From positions 62,001-126,000 of the forward strand of contig CBDCAO010000010.1 of the NCBI GenBank assembly GCA_965213935.1: a stretch of DNA of 64,000 nucleotides, in the 5' to 3' direction. A model generated the notes under the pieces. That model saw only the letters and a list, made by a program, of their open reading frames with translations, was not told where the DNA came from and ran no database searches. Below are positions 33,368 to 41,954 of this stretch, piece by piece. How positions within the stretch are numbered: the stretch's first letter is position 1; each line of letters starts with the position of its first letter. The position numbers were made by a program, and so were the translations under genes. Source of the DNA: Bin52 sp965213935 (GTDB lineage Bacteria; Pseudomonadota; Alphaproteobacteria; Thalassobaculales; Thalassobaculaceae).

Positions 33368-34632
33368 TCACCCTGTCAGTCTCATGGGAAGGTTGTGGTC
33401 AGGGTTCACTCCGAGAAGCTGGAATGCCCGTTTCTGGACCGGGGTGGGCCTGGTGACGACGGACAGCAGGCTTTCGCCATGGCCCGGCAGGCGCAGCTGG
33501 TTCAGCGCCATCCCCGAGAGATCGTCAAGCAGGGTCCGGAAGCTGTGGGCGGGCAGGTCGTCTGCGGTGCGTTTTGTGGCGGCCTTCCGCCGGGCGGATT
33601 CCGACGGCCGGGCCTTCTCCACCGGCGAGTTCCGCTGCGCGCGGGCGCCCGCGCGGTCGTCGTCCTCGAACAGGAGCGGCGCGAGGCGCCGGCGCATGTG
33701 CCATTCGACATGCAGGGCCAGCATGCACAGGAACACGTGCGCGCGGACATGGTCGGGGGAGTAGACGGAGACCGGACGGATCCGCAGGTCGCTCCTGGCG
33801 TTGCGGAACGCAGGTTCCACGCCGGCGAGGCTCTTGTACGCCTCCACGGCTTCGGCCGCGCCCATGGAGGCGGAATCCAGGCTGGTGCGGATGACGCAGA
33901 CGCCGTCGAGCCGCGCTTCGGCAGCGATCCGCTCCGCCCGCCGGCGCCACGAGATGGCGTCGGCGGTCACGTCGACCTCGATGTGCTTGCCGACCTTGCG
34001 ACGGTTGATGTCCCTGCCCACCCGGCGCTCGATGCTCTCCCGGCCCTTCAGACGGCCCGAGCGCACCGACCTCGCGATCCTCGCCAGCGCCTCCTCGGTG
34101 GCCTGAAGCAGGTCCGCGCGCTTGCGCGCCCGTTCCTGTCGCAGCCGGGGGTTCATGCAGACCATCAGCCGCTCGCCGGGGAAGTCCGGGCCCGTGACCT
34201 CGGCCACCGCGTCGGGAACCAGCGCCTCGGGCACAAGCGGCGACGGGACCGAGCCCGAGCAGGGCGCCAAGGCTGCTCGTCGCGGTCTCGGGCGACAGCA
34301 CCCTCGAGACGACGGCGGCCAGCGCCAGCTGGCGCTCGCGGCTGCGGGTCCGGTGAAGCATGCGCTCCAGGCCGAGATTGCGCGCGGTGCCCAGGACGGC
34401 GGCGACATGTCCATGCAGGAGGGAGCGCTCCACCTGCATGAGGTCGCCGACGTCGCTGACGGCGACGGCGCCCTTGAGCACGGCCCGGAAGCCCTCGACG
34501 ATCTCCGGCGGCAACTTCGAGAGGTTGGCGATGGTCTTCTTGCGGATCCGCTTTCCCTCCCGCCATGCCTGGCGCAGCAGGATTGCGGGCTTTCCGGCCT
34601 GGTTGGGGGACGGATTCGATGTTGAAGGCCAT
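33368..34632 (-). pseudogene. IS1634-family transposase, decayed
   Basis: The N-terminal part (MAFNIESVP, then ILLRQAW and RIRKKTIANLSKLPPEIVEGF in shifted frames) and the C-terminal part (RRVGRDINRRKVGKHIEVDV, AVEAYKSLAGVEPAFRNARS, HVRAHVFLCMLALHVEWHMR) are clearly IS1634-type. At least two frameshifts and a deletion of the middle, which should hold the first catalytic aspartates, leave a non-functional gene. It ends against the terminator of the tRNA-Ala gene. Confidence 0.8.
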
Positions 34633-34690
34633 GGCGGGCATCCGCCATGGGAGCGGAACAGGCTGGAACGATCAAGAACGCGAAAACGAA

Positions 34691-34714
34691 AAACCCCCGG
34701 TTTTCGGGGGTTTT
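34691..34714 (-). terminator. Rho-independent terminator of the tRNA-Ala gene
   Basis: AACCCCCG and CGGGGGTT form a strong stem with a GTTTT loop. Runs of A before and T after make it usable in both directions. It lies 34 bp after the tRNA 3' end on the minus strand. Confidence 0.8.
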
Positions 34715-34747
34715 CGGTACTTTACTGGAACTCTTCGGCTTGAAGAA

Positions 34748-34823
<76 letters not shown>

Positions 34824-34971
34824 ACGCGCCAGCGCGAAACATAGTGGCGGCCGGCACCCCGTTCAAGTAGGTTGGCCAACTGAAGCTACGGACCAGGACG
34901 GACCGGCCGATGACATGGCGACCCCGTCGGTGCCGGGTGCCTGAACGAACCGGAATTCGGGGACGGGTCGG

Positions 34972-35265
34972 ATGTACGCGATTGCCAACCTCCTGGACAC
35001 CGTCATCACCCTCTACATCTGGTGTCTGTTCATCTACATCGTGCTCGGATGGCTGTTGCATTTCGGCGTGGTCAACTCCGGCAACCGGCTGGTGTACAGG
35101 GTGATGGAAGTGCTCTACCGGCTGACGGAACCGGTGCTGCGGCCGATCCGCAGGTTCATCCCCGCTTTCGGTGGCATCGACATCTCGCCGATCATCCTGG
35201 TGCTGATCCTGGTGTTCGTGCGCGACTTCTTGATCGTCGATCTCAAGCTTCTCTACAGCGGCTGA
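34972..35265 (+). CDS. yggT: YggT-family membrane protein
   Basis: A 97-aa integral membrane protein with two hydrophobic segments (residues about 6-32 and 72-90) linked by YRLTEPVLRPIRRFIPAFGGIDISP, the diagnostic YggT motif. The family is linked to osmotic shock tolerance and, in plastids, to thylakoid assembly, but the biochemical role is not settled. It is followed 22 bp later by folD, probably in one operon. Confidence 0.93.
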   Translation: MYAIANLLDTVITLYIWCLFIYIVLGWLLHFGVVNSGNRLVYRVMEVLYRLTEPVLRPIRRFIPAFGGIDISPIILVLILVFVRDFLIVDLKLLYSG

Positions 35266-35287
35266 ACCGGGTACGAGGAAATTGCGA

Positions 35288-36184
35288 ATGACCGGCGCTG
35301 TACTGATCGACGGCAAGGCCAGGGCAACCGAACTGCGGGTCCGCGTCGCTGCGGCAGTCGCGGACCTGGAACGGCAGCACGGCGCGGTCCCGGGTCTTGC
35401 GGTTGTTCAGCTCGGCGACGATCCCGCAAGTTCGGTCTACGTCAACAGCAAGAACCGGCTGGCGGCGGAGTGCGGCATCCGCTCATTCGGGTTCCGCAGG
35501 TCCGGGGATACCGGCGAGGCCGAGCTGCTTGCCGAGATCGAACGGCTGAACGGTGATGACGACGTGGACGGGATTTTGGTCCAGCTGCCGCTGCCCGGCC
35601 ACATCGATGCCGGACGGGTGCTTGACCGCATAGATCCCGCAAAGGATGTCGACGGGTTTCACCCGATCAATGTCGGCCTGCTGGTAACCGGGGGCGAGGC
35701 TCTGGTTCCCTGCACGCCGCTCGGGTGCCTGCTGATGTTGCGCGAACAGCTCGGTGACATGTCCGGCAAGAACGCCGTGATCGTCGGGCGCTCCAACATT
35801 GTCGGCAAGCCGATGGCGGCATTGCTGATCCGGGAGCACTGCACGGTAACCGTGGCGCACTCGCGCACCAGGGACCTGCCGGCGGTCTGCCGGGACGCGG
35901 ACATTCTGGTGGCGGCAGTGGGCCGCCCGGAAATGATCCGCGGCGACTGGATCGGCTCCGGGGCCACGGTGATCGATGTCGGCATCAACCGGATTCCTGC
36001 GCCCGAACGGGGACCTGATCGGACCAGGCTGGTCGGGGACGTCGCCTTCGACGAGGCACGCACGGTCGCGGGCGCCATCACCCCGGTTCCCGGTGGCGTC
36101 GGGCCGATGACCATCGCCTGCCTGCTGCGCAATACGCTCGAGGCAGCGAGCCGGCGCAGGGGCTGGTCAATGCCGGAACTCTGA
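35288..36184 (+). CDS. folD: FolD, methylenetetrahydrofolate dehydrogenase/cyclohydrolase
   Basis: FolD interconverts methylene-, methenyl- and 10-formyl-tetrahydrofolate with NADP. The 298-aa protein has GDDPASSVYVNSKNRLAAECGI with the Tyr and catalytic Lys of the active site, GILVQLPLPGHID, the DVDGFHPINVG motif, and the Rossmann loop VIVGRSNIVGKPMA, ending in ITPVPGGVGPMTIACLL. ATG 35288 is preferred to TTG 35282 because GAGGAA at 35276-35281 is spaced correctly. Confidence 0.96.
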   Translation: MTGAVLIDGKARATELRVRVAAAVADLERQHGAVPGLAVVQLGDDPASSVYVNSKNRLAAECGIRSFGFRRSGDTGEAELLAEIERLNGDDDVDGILVQLPLPGHIDAGRVLDRIDPAKDVDGFHPINVGLLVTGGEALVPCTPLGCLLMLREQLGDMSGKNAVIVGRSNIVGKPMAALLIREHCTVTVAHSRTRDLPAVCRDADILVAAVGRPEMIRGDWIGSGATVIDVGINRIPAPERGPDRTRLVGDVAFDEARTVAGAITPVPGGVGPMTIACLLRNTLEAASRRRGWSMPEL

Positions 36185-36205
36185 TCGTCCCGGAAGTGGA
36201 GGCGC

Positions 36206-36589
36206 ATGATGGCTGGCGGGCCTGCTCCCGGATTTCTCCGGCACCCGGATCGGACGCTCGACTACCAACCCGAGCCCGGTCGGGTTGTCGTCACCTTCAA
36301 TGGCGAGGTGATCGCCGACAGCCACAGCGCCATTGCCCTGTGGGAGGCGGACTACCCCGTCGTCCACTACCTGCCGGCCGCGGATGTCCGCAGCGGGCTG
36401 CTGCTTCGCTCGCAGCACAGTACCTACTGCCCGTTCAAGGGAACCGCGAGCTACTGGACGATCCGGATCGGCGACCAGGTGTCGCAGGATGCGGCCTGGT
36501 CCTACGAGACGCCCTACGACGAGGCCAGTGTCATCGATGGCCACATTGCCTTCTATCCTTCCCGGGTGGACCGGATCGAGGTCGTGTGA
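36206..36589 (+). CDS. DUF427 family protein
   Basis: A 127-aa soluble protein with the DUF427 signatures RVVVTFNGEVIADS, the HYLPAADVR strand, and the strongly conserved STYCPFKGTASYW followed by AWSYETPYDEA and HIAFYPSRVD. DUF427 is a beta-rich fold of unknown function. It follows folD by 21 bp and converges with the M20 hydrolase gene, overlapping its end by 37 bp. Tandem ATGs at 36206 and 36209 leave the first residue uncertain. Confidence 0.9.
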   Translation: MMAGGPAPGFLRHPDRTLDYQPEPGRVVVTFNGEVIADSHSAIALWEADYPVVHYLPAADVRSGLLLRSQHSTYCPFKGTASYWTIRIGDQVSQDAAWSYETPYDEASVIDGHIAFYPSRVDRIEVV

Positions 36590-37833
36590 TCACCCGGCCC
36601 GCGGGCACGTGCCGCGGCGAGTACGGACGCGGTCGCGTCCGCGAGCGCCTGGCAGCCGGCCACGATGTCCTCGGTGTGGCTGTCCTCGGCGAAGTCGTGG
36701 CTGATGCCGCTGATCGAGGGGATGAACAGCATGCCGCAGGGCAGGCAGTGGTGGATCACCATCGGATCATGTCCCGCAGCACTCGGCATCCTGCGCCAGC
36801 GCCCCGGCGCCACCGCCTGCGCGGCCGCCGCGATGTGGTCCTGAAGGTCGGCGTCCATCAGCGACGGCCGGACCGGGCTGCGCGTCCGGCGTACGGCCGC
36901 CCCGACGCGCCCGCGGGCAGCGATCTCGTCGCACAGCTCCGCAACCGTCTGCTCGAGCCTGTCCAGTACCTCGTCATCCGGGTCGCGGAATTGCAGGATC
37001 AGGGTGGCGCGACCCGGCACGATCGACGCCGCACCGGGCTCGAGCGTGACATTGCCGATGGTCCAGACCGTGTGTGGCCCGACGCGTTCCGGGAAGACGG
37101 TATTGATGCGGTGAGCCACCTCGAACATGGCCGTGGCGGCGTCCCGGCGCCGGGCCATGGTCGTGGTACCGGCGTGGTTTGTCTCACCGGTAAAGGTGAG
37201 CTCCAGACCGCGAATGCCGACGATCGAAGTCACGACTCCGAGCTGTTCGCCGGCGTCCTCAAGCACCAGCCCCTGCTCGATGTGCGCTTCGAGGTATCCG
37301 ACGTGGCGCCCGGGTTCGCGGGCCAGTCGCGGCACCCCGGCAAGCCCGGTCCTGACCAGCGCATCCCCGAGGCTCTCGCCATCGCGACCTCGCGCGGCGT
37401 GCTCCTCCCCGGCATCGAGCACTCCGCACCAGGACCGGCTGCCGAGACAGCCGAGGAAGTTCGATTCCTCGTCCTGCCACGAGACGGCGTCGACCGCATA
37501 GTCGGCCGTGGACGCGTCCTCGGCGAGCGCGCGCACGATCTCGAGCGCGTAGATGACACCGAGCGCGCCGTCAAGCCACCCGCCGCGGGGCTGGGTGTCG
37601 GAGTGCGATCCGACCAGCAGCGCGGGCCCGGGCCGCGGCGAACGGCCGAACACGTTGCCGACCCCGTCGATGAGGGTCTCGAGCCCCGCCTCGATGAACC
37701 GGTCCTGCAACCAGCGGCGGGCGGTCATGTCCTCCTGGCTGAAGGCGGGGCGTACAACACCGGTGCCAACGGCACCGATGGCACGCAGCCGGGAAAGGTC
37801 TGTCATCAGTCGGTCGGCATTGATCCGGGGCAC
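36553..37833 (-). CDS. M20-family amidohydrolase (N-carbamoyl-L-amino acid hydrolase/allantoate amidohydrolase type)
   Basis: A 426-aa di-metal enzyme that hydrolyses N-carbamoyl or ureido amides. Metal ligands are visible: His and Asp in GSHSDTQPRGGWLDGALG, the DEES pair, His in EAHIEQGLVLE, and the late HDFAEDS histidine. GETNHAGTTTMARRRDA belongs to the dimerisation domain. GTG 37833 starts the family-like VPRINADRLMTDLSRL. Upstream in-frame codons are rejected as non-homologous. The neighbouring divergent racemase suggests hydantoin or carbamoyl amino acid use. Beta-ureidopropionase-like activity is equally possible. Confidence 0.85.
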   Translation of the reverse strand: MPRINADRLMTDLSRLRAIGAVGTGVVRPAFSQEDMTARRWLQDRFIEAGLETLIDGVGNVFGRSPRPGPALLVGSHSDTQPRGGWLDGALGVIYALEIVRALAEDASTADYAVDAVSWQDEESNFLGCLGSRSWCGVLDAGEEHAARGRDGESLGDALVRTGLAGVPRLAREPGRHVGYLEAHIEQGLVLEDAGEQLGVVTSIVGIRGLELTFTGETNHAGTTTMARRRDAATAMFEVAHRINTVFPERVGPHTVWTIGNVTLEPGAASIVPGRATLILQFRDPDDEVLDRLEQTVAELCDEIAARGRVGAAVRRTRSPVRPSLMDADLQDHIAAAAQAVAPGRWRRMPSAAGHDPMVIHHCLPCGMLFIPSISGISHDFAEDSHTEDIVAGCQALADATASVLAAARARGPGDHTTSIRSTREG

Positions 37834-37883
37834 GGTACTGTCTTTCAGGGGTCGGTGCGTGGTGAGGCAAGCGGAGGTTCCTG

Positions 37884-38606
37884 ATGGGGACGATTGCACT
37901 GGGAGGCAAGTCTGTCTACGGGGCCAGTGTCGGAATCCTGATGCTGGACGCCCGGTTTCCACGGATTCCGGGTGATATCGGCAATGCCGGTACCTGGCCG
38001 TTTCCGGTGCACTACAGGGTGGTCAGGCATGCCACTCCCGACCGGGTGGTCCGCAGGGAGGCCGAAGGCCTGTCCGGCGCCTTCGTCGATGCGGCGCGTG
38101 AACTGGTGGACATGGGCTGTGACGGGATCACCACAAACTGCGGGTTCCTGTCGCTGTTTCAGACCGATCTGGCCGCCGCGGTCCGCGTTCCCGTCGCCAC
38201 GTCGTCACTGATGCAGTACCCGATGATCCGCAGCCTGCTGCCGCCCGACCGCGAGATCGGCATCCTTACCATCTCGGCGCAGACCCTGACCGGGCGTCAC
38301 CTCGAGGCCGCTGGCGTGCCGGGCGACGCGGTCATCGTCGGCACGGACGGGACCGGCACCGAGTTCAGCCGTGTGATCATCGGAAACGAGGCGCGCCTTG
38401 ACGTCGATGCCGCCCGCGCCGACCTGATCGCGGCGGCCGACGAACTGGGCCGGCGATCCGCCTCGCTTGGTGCGATTCTGCTCGAGTGCACCAACATGAC
38501 TCCCTATGCCGACGACATCGCGCGCCATACTGGCCTGCCGGTCTTCGACATGTACGGATTCATCTGCTGGTTCCAGACCGGGCTCAGGCCGAGGAGGTTT
38601 GGGTGA
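37884..38606 (+). CDS. Asp/Glu/hydantoin racemase-family protein
   Basis: A 240-aa protein of the Asp/Glu racemase superfamily. The two catalytic cysteines are in place: GITTNCGFLSLF and ILLECTNMTPYA, with VATSSLMQYPMI between. GILMLDARFPRIPGDIGN fits the subfamily near hydantoin racemases and arylmalonate decarboxylases. It diverges from the carbamoylase-like gene and its stop overlaps the solute-binding protein start in GTGA, so a role in supplying the right enantiomer to that pathway is likely. Confidence 0.82.
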   Translation: MGTIALGGKSVYGASVGILMLDARFPRIPGDIGNAGTWPFPVHYRVVRHATPDRVVRREAEGLSGAFVDAARELVDMGCDGITTNCGFLSLFQTDLAAAVRVPVATSSLMQYPMIRSLLPPDREIGILTISAQTLTGRHLEAAGVPGDAVIVGTDGTGTEFSRVIIGNEARLDVDAARADLIAAADELGRRSASLGAILLECTNMTPYADDIARHTGLPVFDMYGFICWFQTGLRPRRFG

Positions 38607-40402
38607 CCCGGTTCGGCGCGGTCGCCTTCGGCCTTTCGCTGCTGCTGGCATCGGTGGCGCATGCCCAGGGGCAGATGCACGCGATCGCCATGCACGGCGG
38701 CCCGAAGTATCCGGACGGCTTCGCCCGGTTCGACTACGTCAATCCCGATGCGCCGAAGGGCGGTGTGCTGCGCATGACCCCGGTCGGGACCTTCGACACG
38801 CTCAATCCCTATTCCCTGGTCGGCGTCGCCGGTGCGGGTATCTCGAGCTTCGTGTTCGAGCGTCTGCTTGCCCGGTCACGCGACGAACCGTTCACGCTCT
38901 ACGGCCTGCTGGCCGAGCGGGTCGAGGTTCCTCCCGACCGGTCGTGGATCACCTTTCACCTTGACCCGAGGGCCCGGTTCCATACCGGCGAACCGGTGAC
39001 TGTCGATGATGTGATCTTCTCGTGGAAGCTGCTGCGTGATCACGGCCGTGCCAACCAGCGAAGCTTCTACGCCAGGGTGGAGCGGTGCGAGCAGGTGGGT
39101 CCGCTGGCGGTCCGGATGACCTTCGCACAGCCGTCTGACGGCGAGATGCCGCTCATCATGGGTTTGATGACGGTGTTGCCGAGATCGGTGTACGAGGCGG
39201 TCGACTTCTCCAGCACCGGCATGATGGCGCCGGTCGGGAGTGGGCCGTACCGTTTTGCCTCGGTCGAGCCCGGCCGCGCGGTGGTGCTCGAACGCGACCC
39301 GGATTACTGGGGCCGCGATCTGCCGGTCAATCGCGGCCGGTTCAACTTCGACACCATCCGCTATGACTACTACCGGGATGAGGCTTCCGCGTTCGAGGCA
39401 TTCAAGGCCGGCGAGGCGTCGGTCCGGGTGGAAGGCGATGCGGGGCGCTGGACTGCCGGTTACGACTTTCCGGCCCATCGGTCAGGTCAGGTCGAGCGCG
39501 CGGAGATTGCGCATGGCCGGCCGTCGGGCATGTATGCGATCGCGATGAACACGCGTCGCTCGCCGCTCGACCAGCGCCCGGTGCGGGAGGCCCTGATCCT
39601 TGCGCTCGACTTCGAGTGGATCAACAGCACGCTGCTGCACGGGGCCTATATCCGGACCCGGAGCCATTTCGACAACAGCGACCTCGCGGCAACCGGTCCT
39701 CCCGGACCCCGCGAACGGGCGCTGCTGCGCCCGTTCCTGGACGAGATCCCGGCGGACGACCTCGCGAACGGTTATCGGCCGCCCCGATCGGACGGCAACG
39801 GGCGGAACCGTGCAAACCTGCGACAGGCACTGATGCTGTTGCGCGGGGCCGGTTTCGGGGTCGAGGACGGGGCGCTGCGCCATGCGGGCGACGGCCGGCC
39901 GGTGGAGTTCGAACTGCTGCTGGCAAACCCGCGGCTCGAACGGCTGGCCGGTGTCTATGCCGATTCCCTGAAACGTCTCGGGATCGTGCTCAGGATCCGT
40001 ACCGTGGACCGGGCACAGTACCAGCGCCGCCTGAGTGACTACGATTTCGATCTGGTCTTCAACTTCTGGTACAACTCGCTCTCGCCCGGGAACGAGCAGG
40101 AACACTTCTGGGGCAGCGCTGCGGCCGACCGGCCAGGATCGCGCAACTACCCCGCCGTGCGCTCGGCCGGTGTCGACGCCATGATCCGGCATCTGACTGA
40201 GGCCCGGGAGCGCGAGGAGTTTGTCGCTGCGGCCCGTGCGCTCGACCGTTTGCTGCTGTCGGGGCGCTATGTGGTTCCGCTCTATCACCAGAGAGTCGAC
40301 CGGGTTGCCTGGCAGAAGGGGATGCGCCGGCCGGCGGTGACGCCGCTCTACGGTGTCACGCTCGACACCTGGTGGTGGGATGCGGGTACGCCGGCGCAGT
40401 GA
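38603..40402 (+). CDS. Extracellular solute-binding protein family 5 (YejA-like)
   Basis: A 599-aa periplasmic binding protein. A signal peptide (TRFGAVAFGLSLLLASVAHAQ) follows GTG 38603, which has GAGGAGG upstream. The mature part shows LNPYSLVGVAGAGISSFVFE, the family 5 core WITFHLDPRARFHTGEPVTVDDV, SGPYRFASVEPGRAVVLERDPDYWG and AINMNTRRSPL-like sequence. YejA-type proteins bind oligopeptides or peptide-nucleotide antibiotics. The matching permeases are not adjacent, so it may use a transporter elsewhere, or is an orphan. Confidence 0.87.
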   Translation: MTRFGAVAFGLSLLLASVAHAQGQMHAIAMHGGPKYPDGFARFDYVNPDAPKGGVLRMTPVGTFDTLNPYSLVGVAGAGISSFVFERLLARSRDEPFTLYGLLAERVEVPPDRSWITFHLDPRARFHTGEPVTVDDVIFSWKLLRDHGRANQRSFYARVERCEQVGPLAVRMTFAQPSDGEMPLIMGLMTVLPRSVYEAVDFSSTGMMAPVGSGPYRFASVEPGRAVVLERDPDYWGRDLPVNRGRFNFDTIRYDYYRDEASAFEAFKAGEASVRVEGDAGRWTAGYDFPAHRSGQVERAEIAHGRPSGMYAIAMNTRRSPLDQRPVREALILALDFEWINSTLLHGAYIRTRSHFDNSDLAATGPPGPRERALLRPFLDEIPADDLANGYRPPRSDGNGRNRANLRQALMLLRGAGFGVEDGALRHAGDGRPVEFELLLANPRLERLAGVYADSLKRLGIVLRIRTVDRAQYQRRLSDYDFDLVFNFWYNSLSPGNEQEHFWGSAAADRPGSRNYPAVRSAGVDAMIRHLTEAREREEFVAAARALDRLLLSGRYVVPLYHQRVDRVAWQKGMRRPAVTPLYGVTLDTWWWDAGTPAQ

Positions 40403-40426
40403 CGGTAACGGGAAGGAAGGTTTGTG

Positions 40427-41170
40427 ATGGAAGGCAGGACGGCGTTGGTAACGGGTGCGGCCCGGGGGATCGGGCTGGCCTGCGCGAAGGCCATTGTCCG
40501 CGACGGCGCCCGGTTGGTGCTGGCGGACATCGATGCCGAGGGGGTTCGCGACGCCGCCGACCGGGTCGGCGGTCTCGGTCTTGCGTGCGACATGGGCGAT
40601 CCGGACGCGGTCGACGACCTGTTCGAGCGCATCGGCCGCGAGGTCGGACCGCTCACGATCCTGGTGAACTGTGCCGGGATTGCCGAGCCCGGTGACTTTC
40701 TCGAGACGTCGCTCGACAGTTTCCGCCGGGTGATCGGTGTCAACCTCGTCGGCCCGTTTCTCGCGACCCAGCGGGCGGCGCGCTCGATGATCGAGGCGGG
40801 AACCGGCGGCGCCATCGTGAACATGTCATCGATCAACGCCCAGGTGGCCATCCCGTCGATAGCGGCCTACTGCGCGTCCAAGGGCGGACTGGCGCAGCTG
40901 ACCAGGGCGAGTGCGCTGGCGCTGGCGCCGCACGGCATCAGGGTGAACGCCGTCGGGCCCGGGTCGATCGATACCGCCATGCTGGCATCGGTCAATGCCG
41001 ATCCGGCGGCACTCGGGATGGTGATGTCGCGCACACCGCTGAAGCGGCTGGGCACACCCGAAGAGATTGGCGAGGTGGTCGCCTTCCTCGCAAGCGAGAA
41101 GGCGAGCTACATCACCGGTGAGACCATCTACGTCGACGGCGGTCGCCTGGGCCTGAACTACGTCTGCTGA
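40427..41170 (+). CDS. SDR-family oxidoreductase
   Basis: A 247-aa classical short-chain dehydrogenase. It has the cofactor loop TGAARGIGLACA, LADID with an Asp pointing to NAD use, NCAG, the catalytic Ser in NMSSINAQV, and the Y-x-x-x-K pair in IAAYCASKGG. PGSIDTAM and the GxxxYVDGG end are typical. The substrate cannot be deduced. It follows the solute-binding protein by 24 bp with GGAAGGAAGG before ATG 40427, so it belongs to the same unit. GTG 40424 is possible too. Confidence 0.92.
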   Translation: MEGRTALVTGAARGIGLACAKAIVRDGARLVLADIDAEGVRDAADRVGGLGLACDMGDPDAVDDLFERIGREVGPLTILVNCAGIAEPGDFLETSLDSFRRVIGVNLVGPFLATQRAARSMIEAGTGGAIVNMSSINAQVAIPSIAAYCASKGGLAQLTRASALALAPHGIRVNAVGPGSIDTAMLASVNADPAALGMVMSRTPLKRLGTPEEIGEVVAFLASEKASYITGETIYVDGGRLGLNYVC

Positions 41171-41954
41171 TGCGTGACCGAACGCGGTCCCGCGGATCCG
41201 GCCGGGGCGGCAATCGGACGTGGGCTGCGCGTGAGGTCCGACATGCCGACGATGAGCGGTGGAACCCTGCCAGCGCGGCCATGCGCTTCGCATCCCCGCA
41301 GATTCCGTATCGCGCGGCCACGGGCGGCACTGGACCGGGGAGGTTCGCCCAGGGCGCATTCAGGCCCGCGAGACCGGTGACACGGGGCGGCGGAAGGCAA
41401 ATGCCGAAACAGCACCAACATGGCCCACCTGACGATTATATTCACAGTTTTTTGCGGATACTTCCCTCTGAGTCCCGTTAGTACAGGTATCTGCTCACCA
41501 ATCCGGCATGCCCTTTGACGCGGACGCGGGCCGGAATGCCGCACTCTGGCCGCCCCTGATGCGCGGACAGCCCGGTGGCTCGCACATGCCGCGGTGGCTG
41601 TTCCAGCCCGGAACACGCTGTGGAACCGACACGGCATCCGGCGGGACACCAGCACGAGCCCGATGCCGTGGGCCGCGGCGAGCGTCTCATGGCCTGTCGC
41701 AATCACTTCCTGGTCGAGGACCAGGACCACATGCGCCCGGAGCGACCTGAAGCCATCGAGACCCTGGCTGAAGCCGGTCCCGGAGCGACACGGCGCGAGA
41801 AGCGCCCTGTCATGGGTGCAGGGAATATGGGCAGGAGCGTCTGCACGCATACGGGTGCACGATGACGAGGCGCTTCACGTAGTCCGTCGACGGCGACGGC
41901 GTCTTCATCTGCCAGCGCGACGGCGCCTGCATTGTTGCCGAGGCGAGGCTTGGC
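41171..41954. other. Region without an intact gene before IS50-like copy B
   Basis: About 780 bp. An AT-richer patch at 41435-41490 could hold a promoter. Just before the insertion, a short frame (VDGDGVFICQRDGACIVAEA) continues after the element as GGFSVIRANLPETELDG and ends in a stop near 44493. It is a small gene fragment cut by the insertion. I do not recognise the family. Confidence 0.45.

Noticed and set aside
34629..34650. CCATGGCGG/CCGCCATGG inverted repeat as a terminator
   Set aside because: It covers the start codon of the decayed IS1634 transposase and lacks a T run. It may be part of the element end, but this cannot be shown.
31187..34747. Intact prophage or integrative island at tRNA-Ala
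   Set aside because: Only an integrase stub and a dead transposase remain. I found no duplicated tRNA 3' end that would mark attachment sites.
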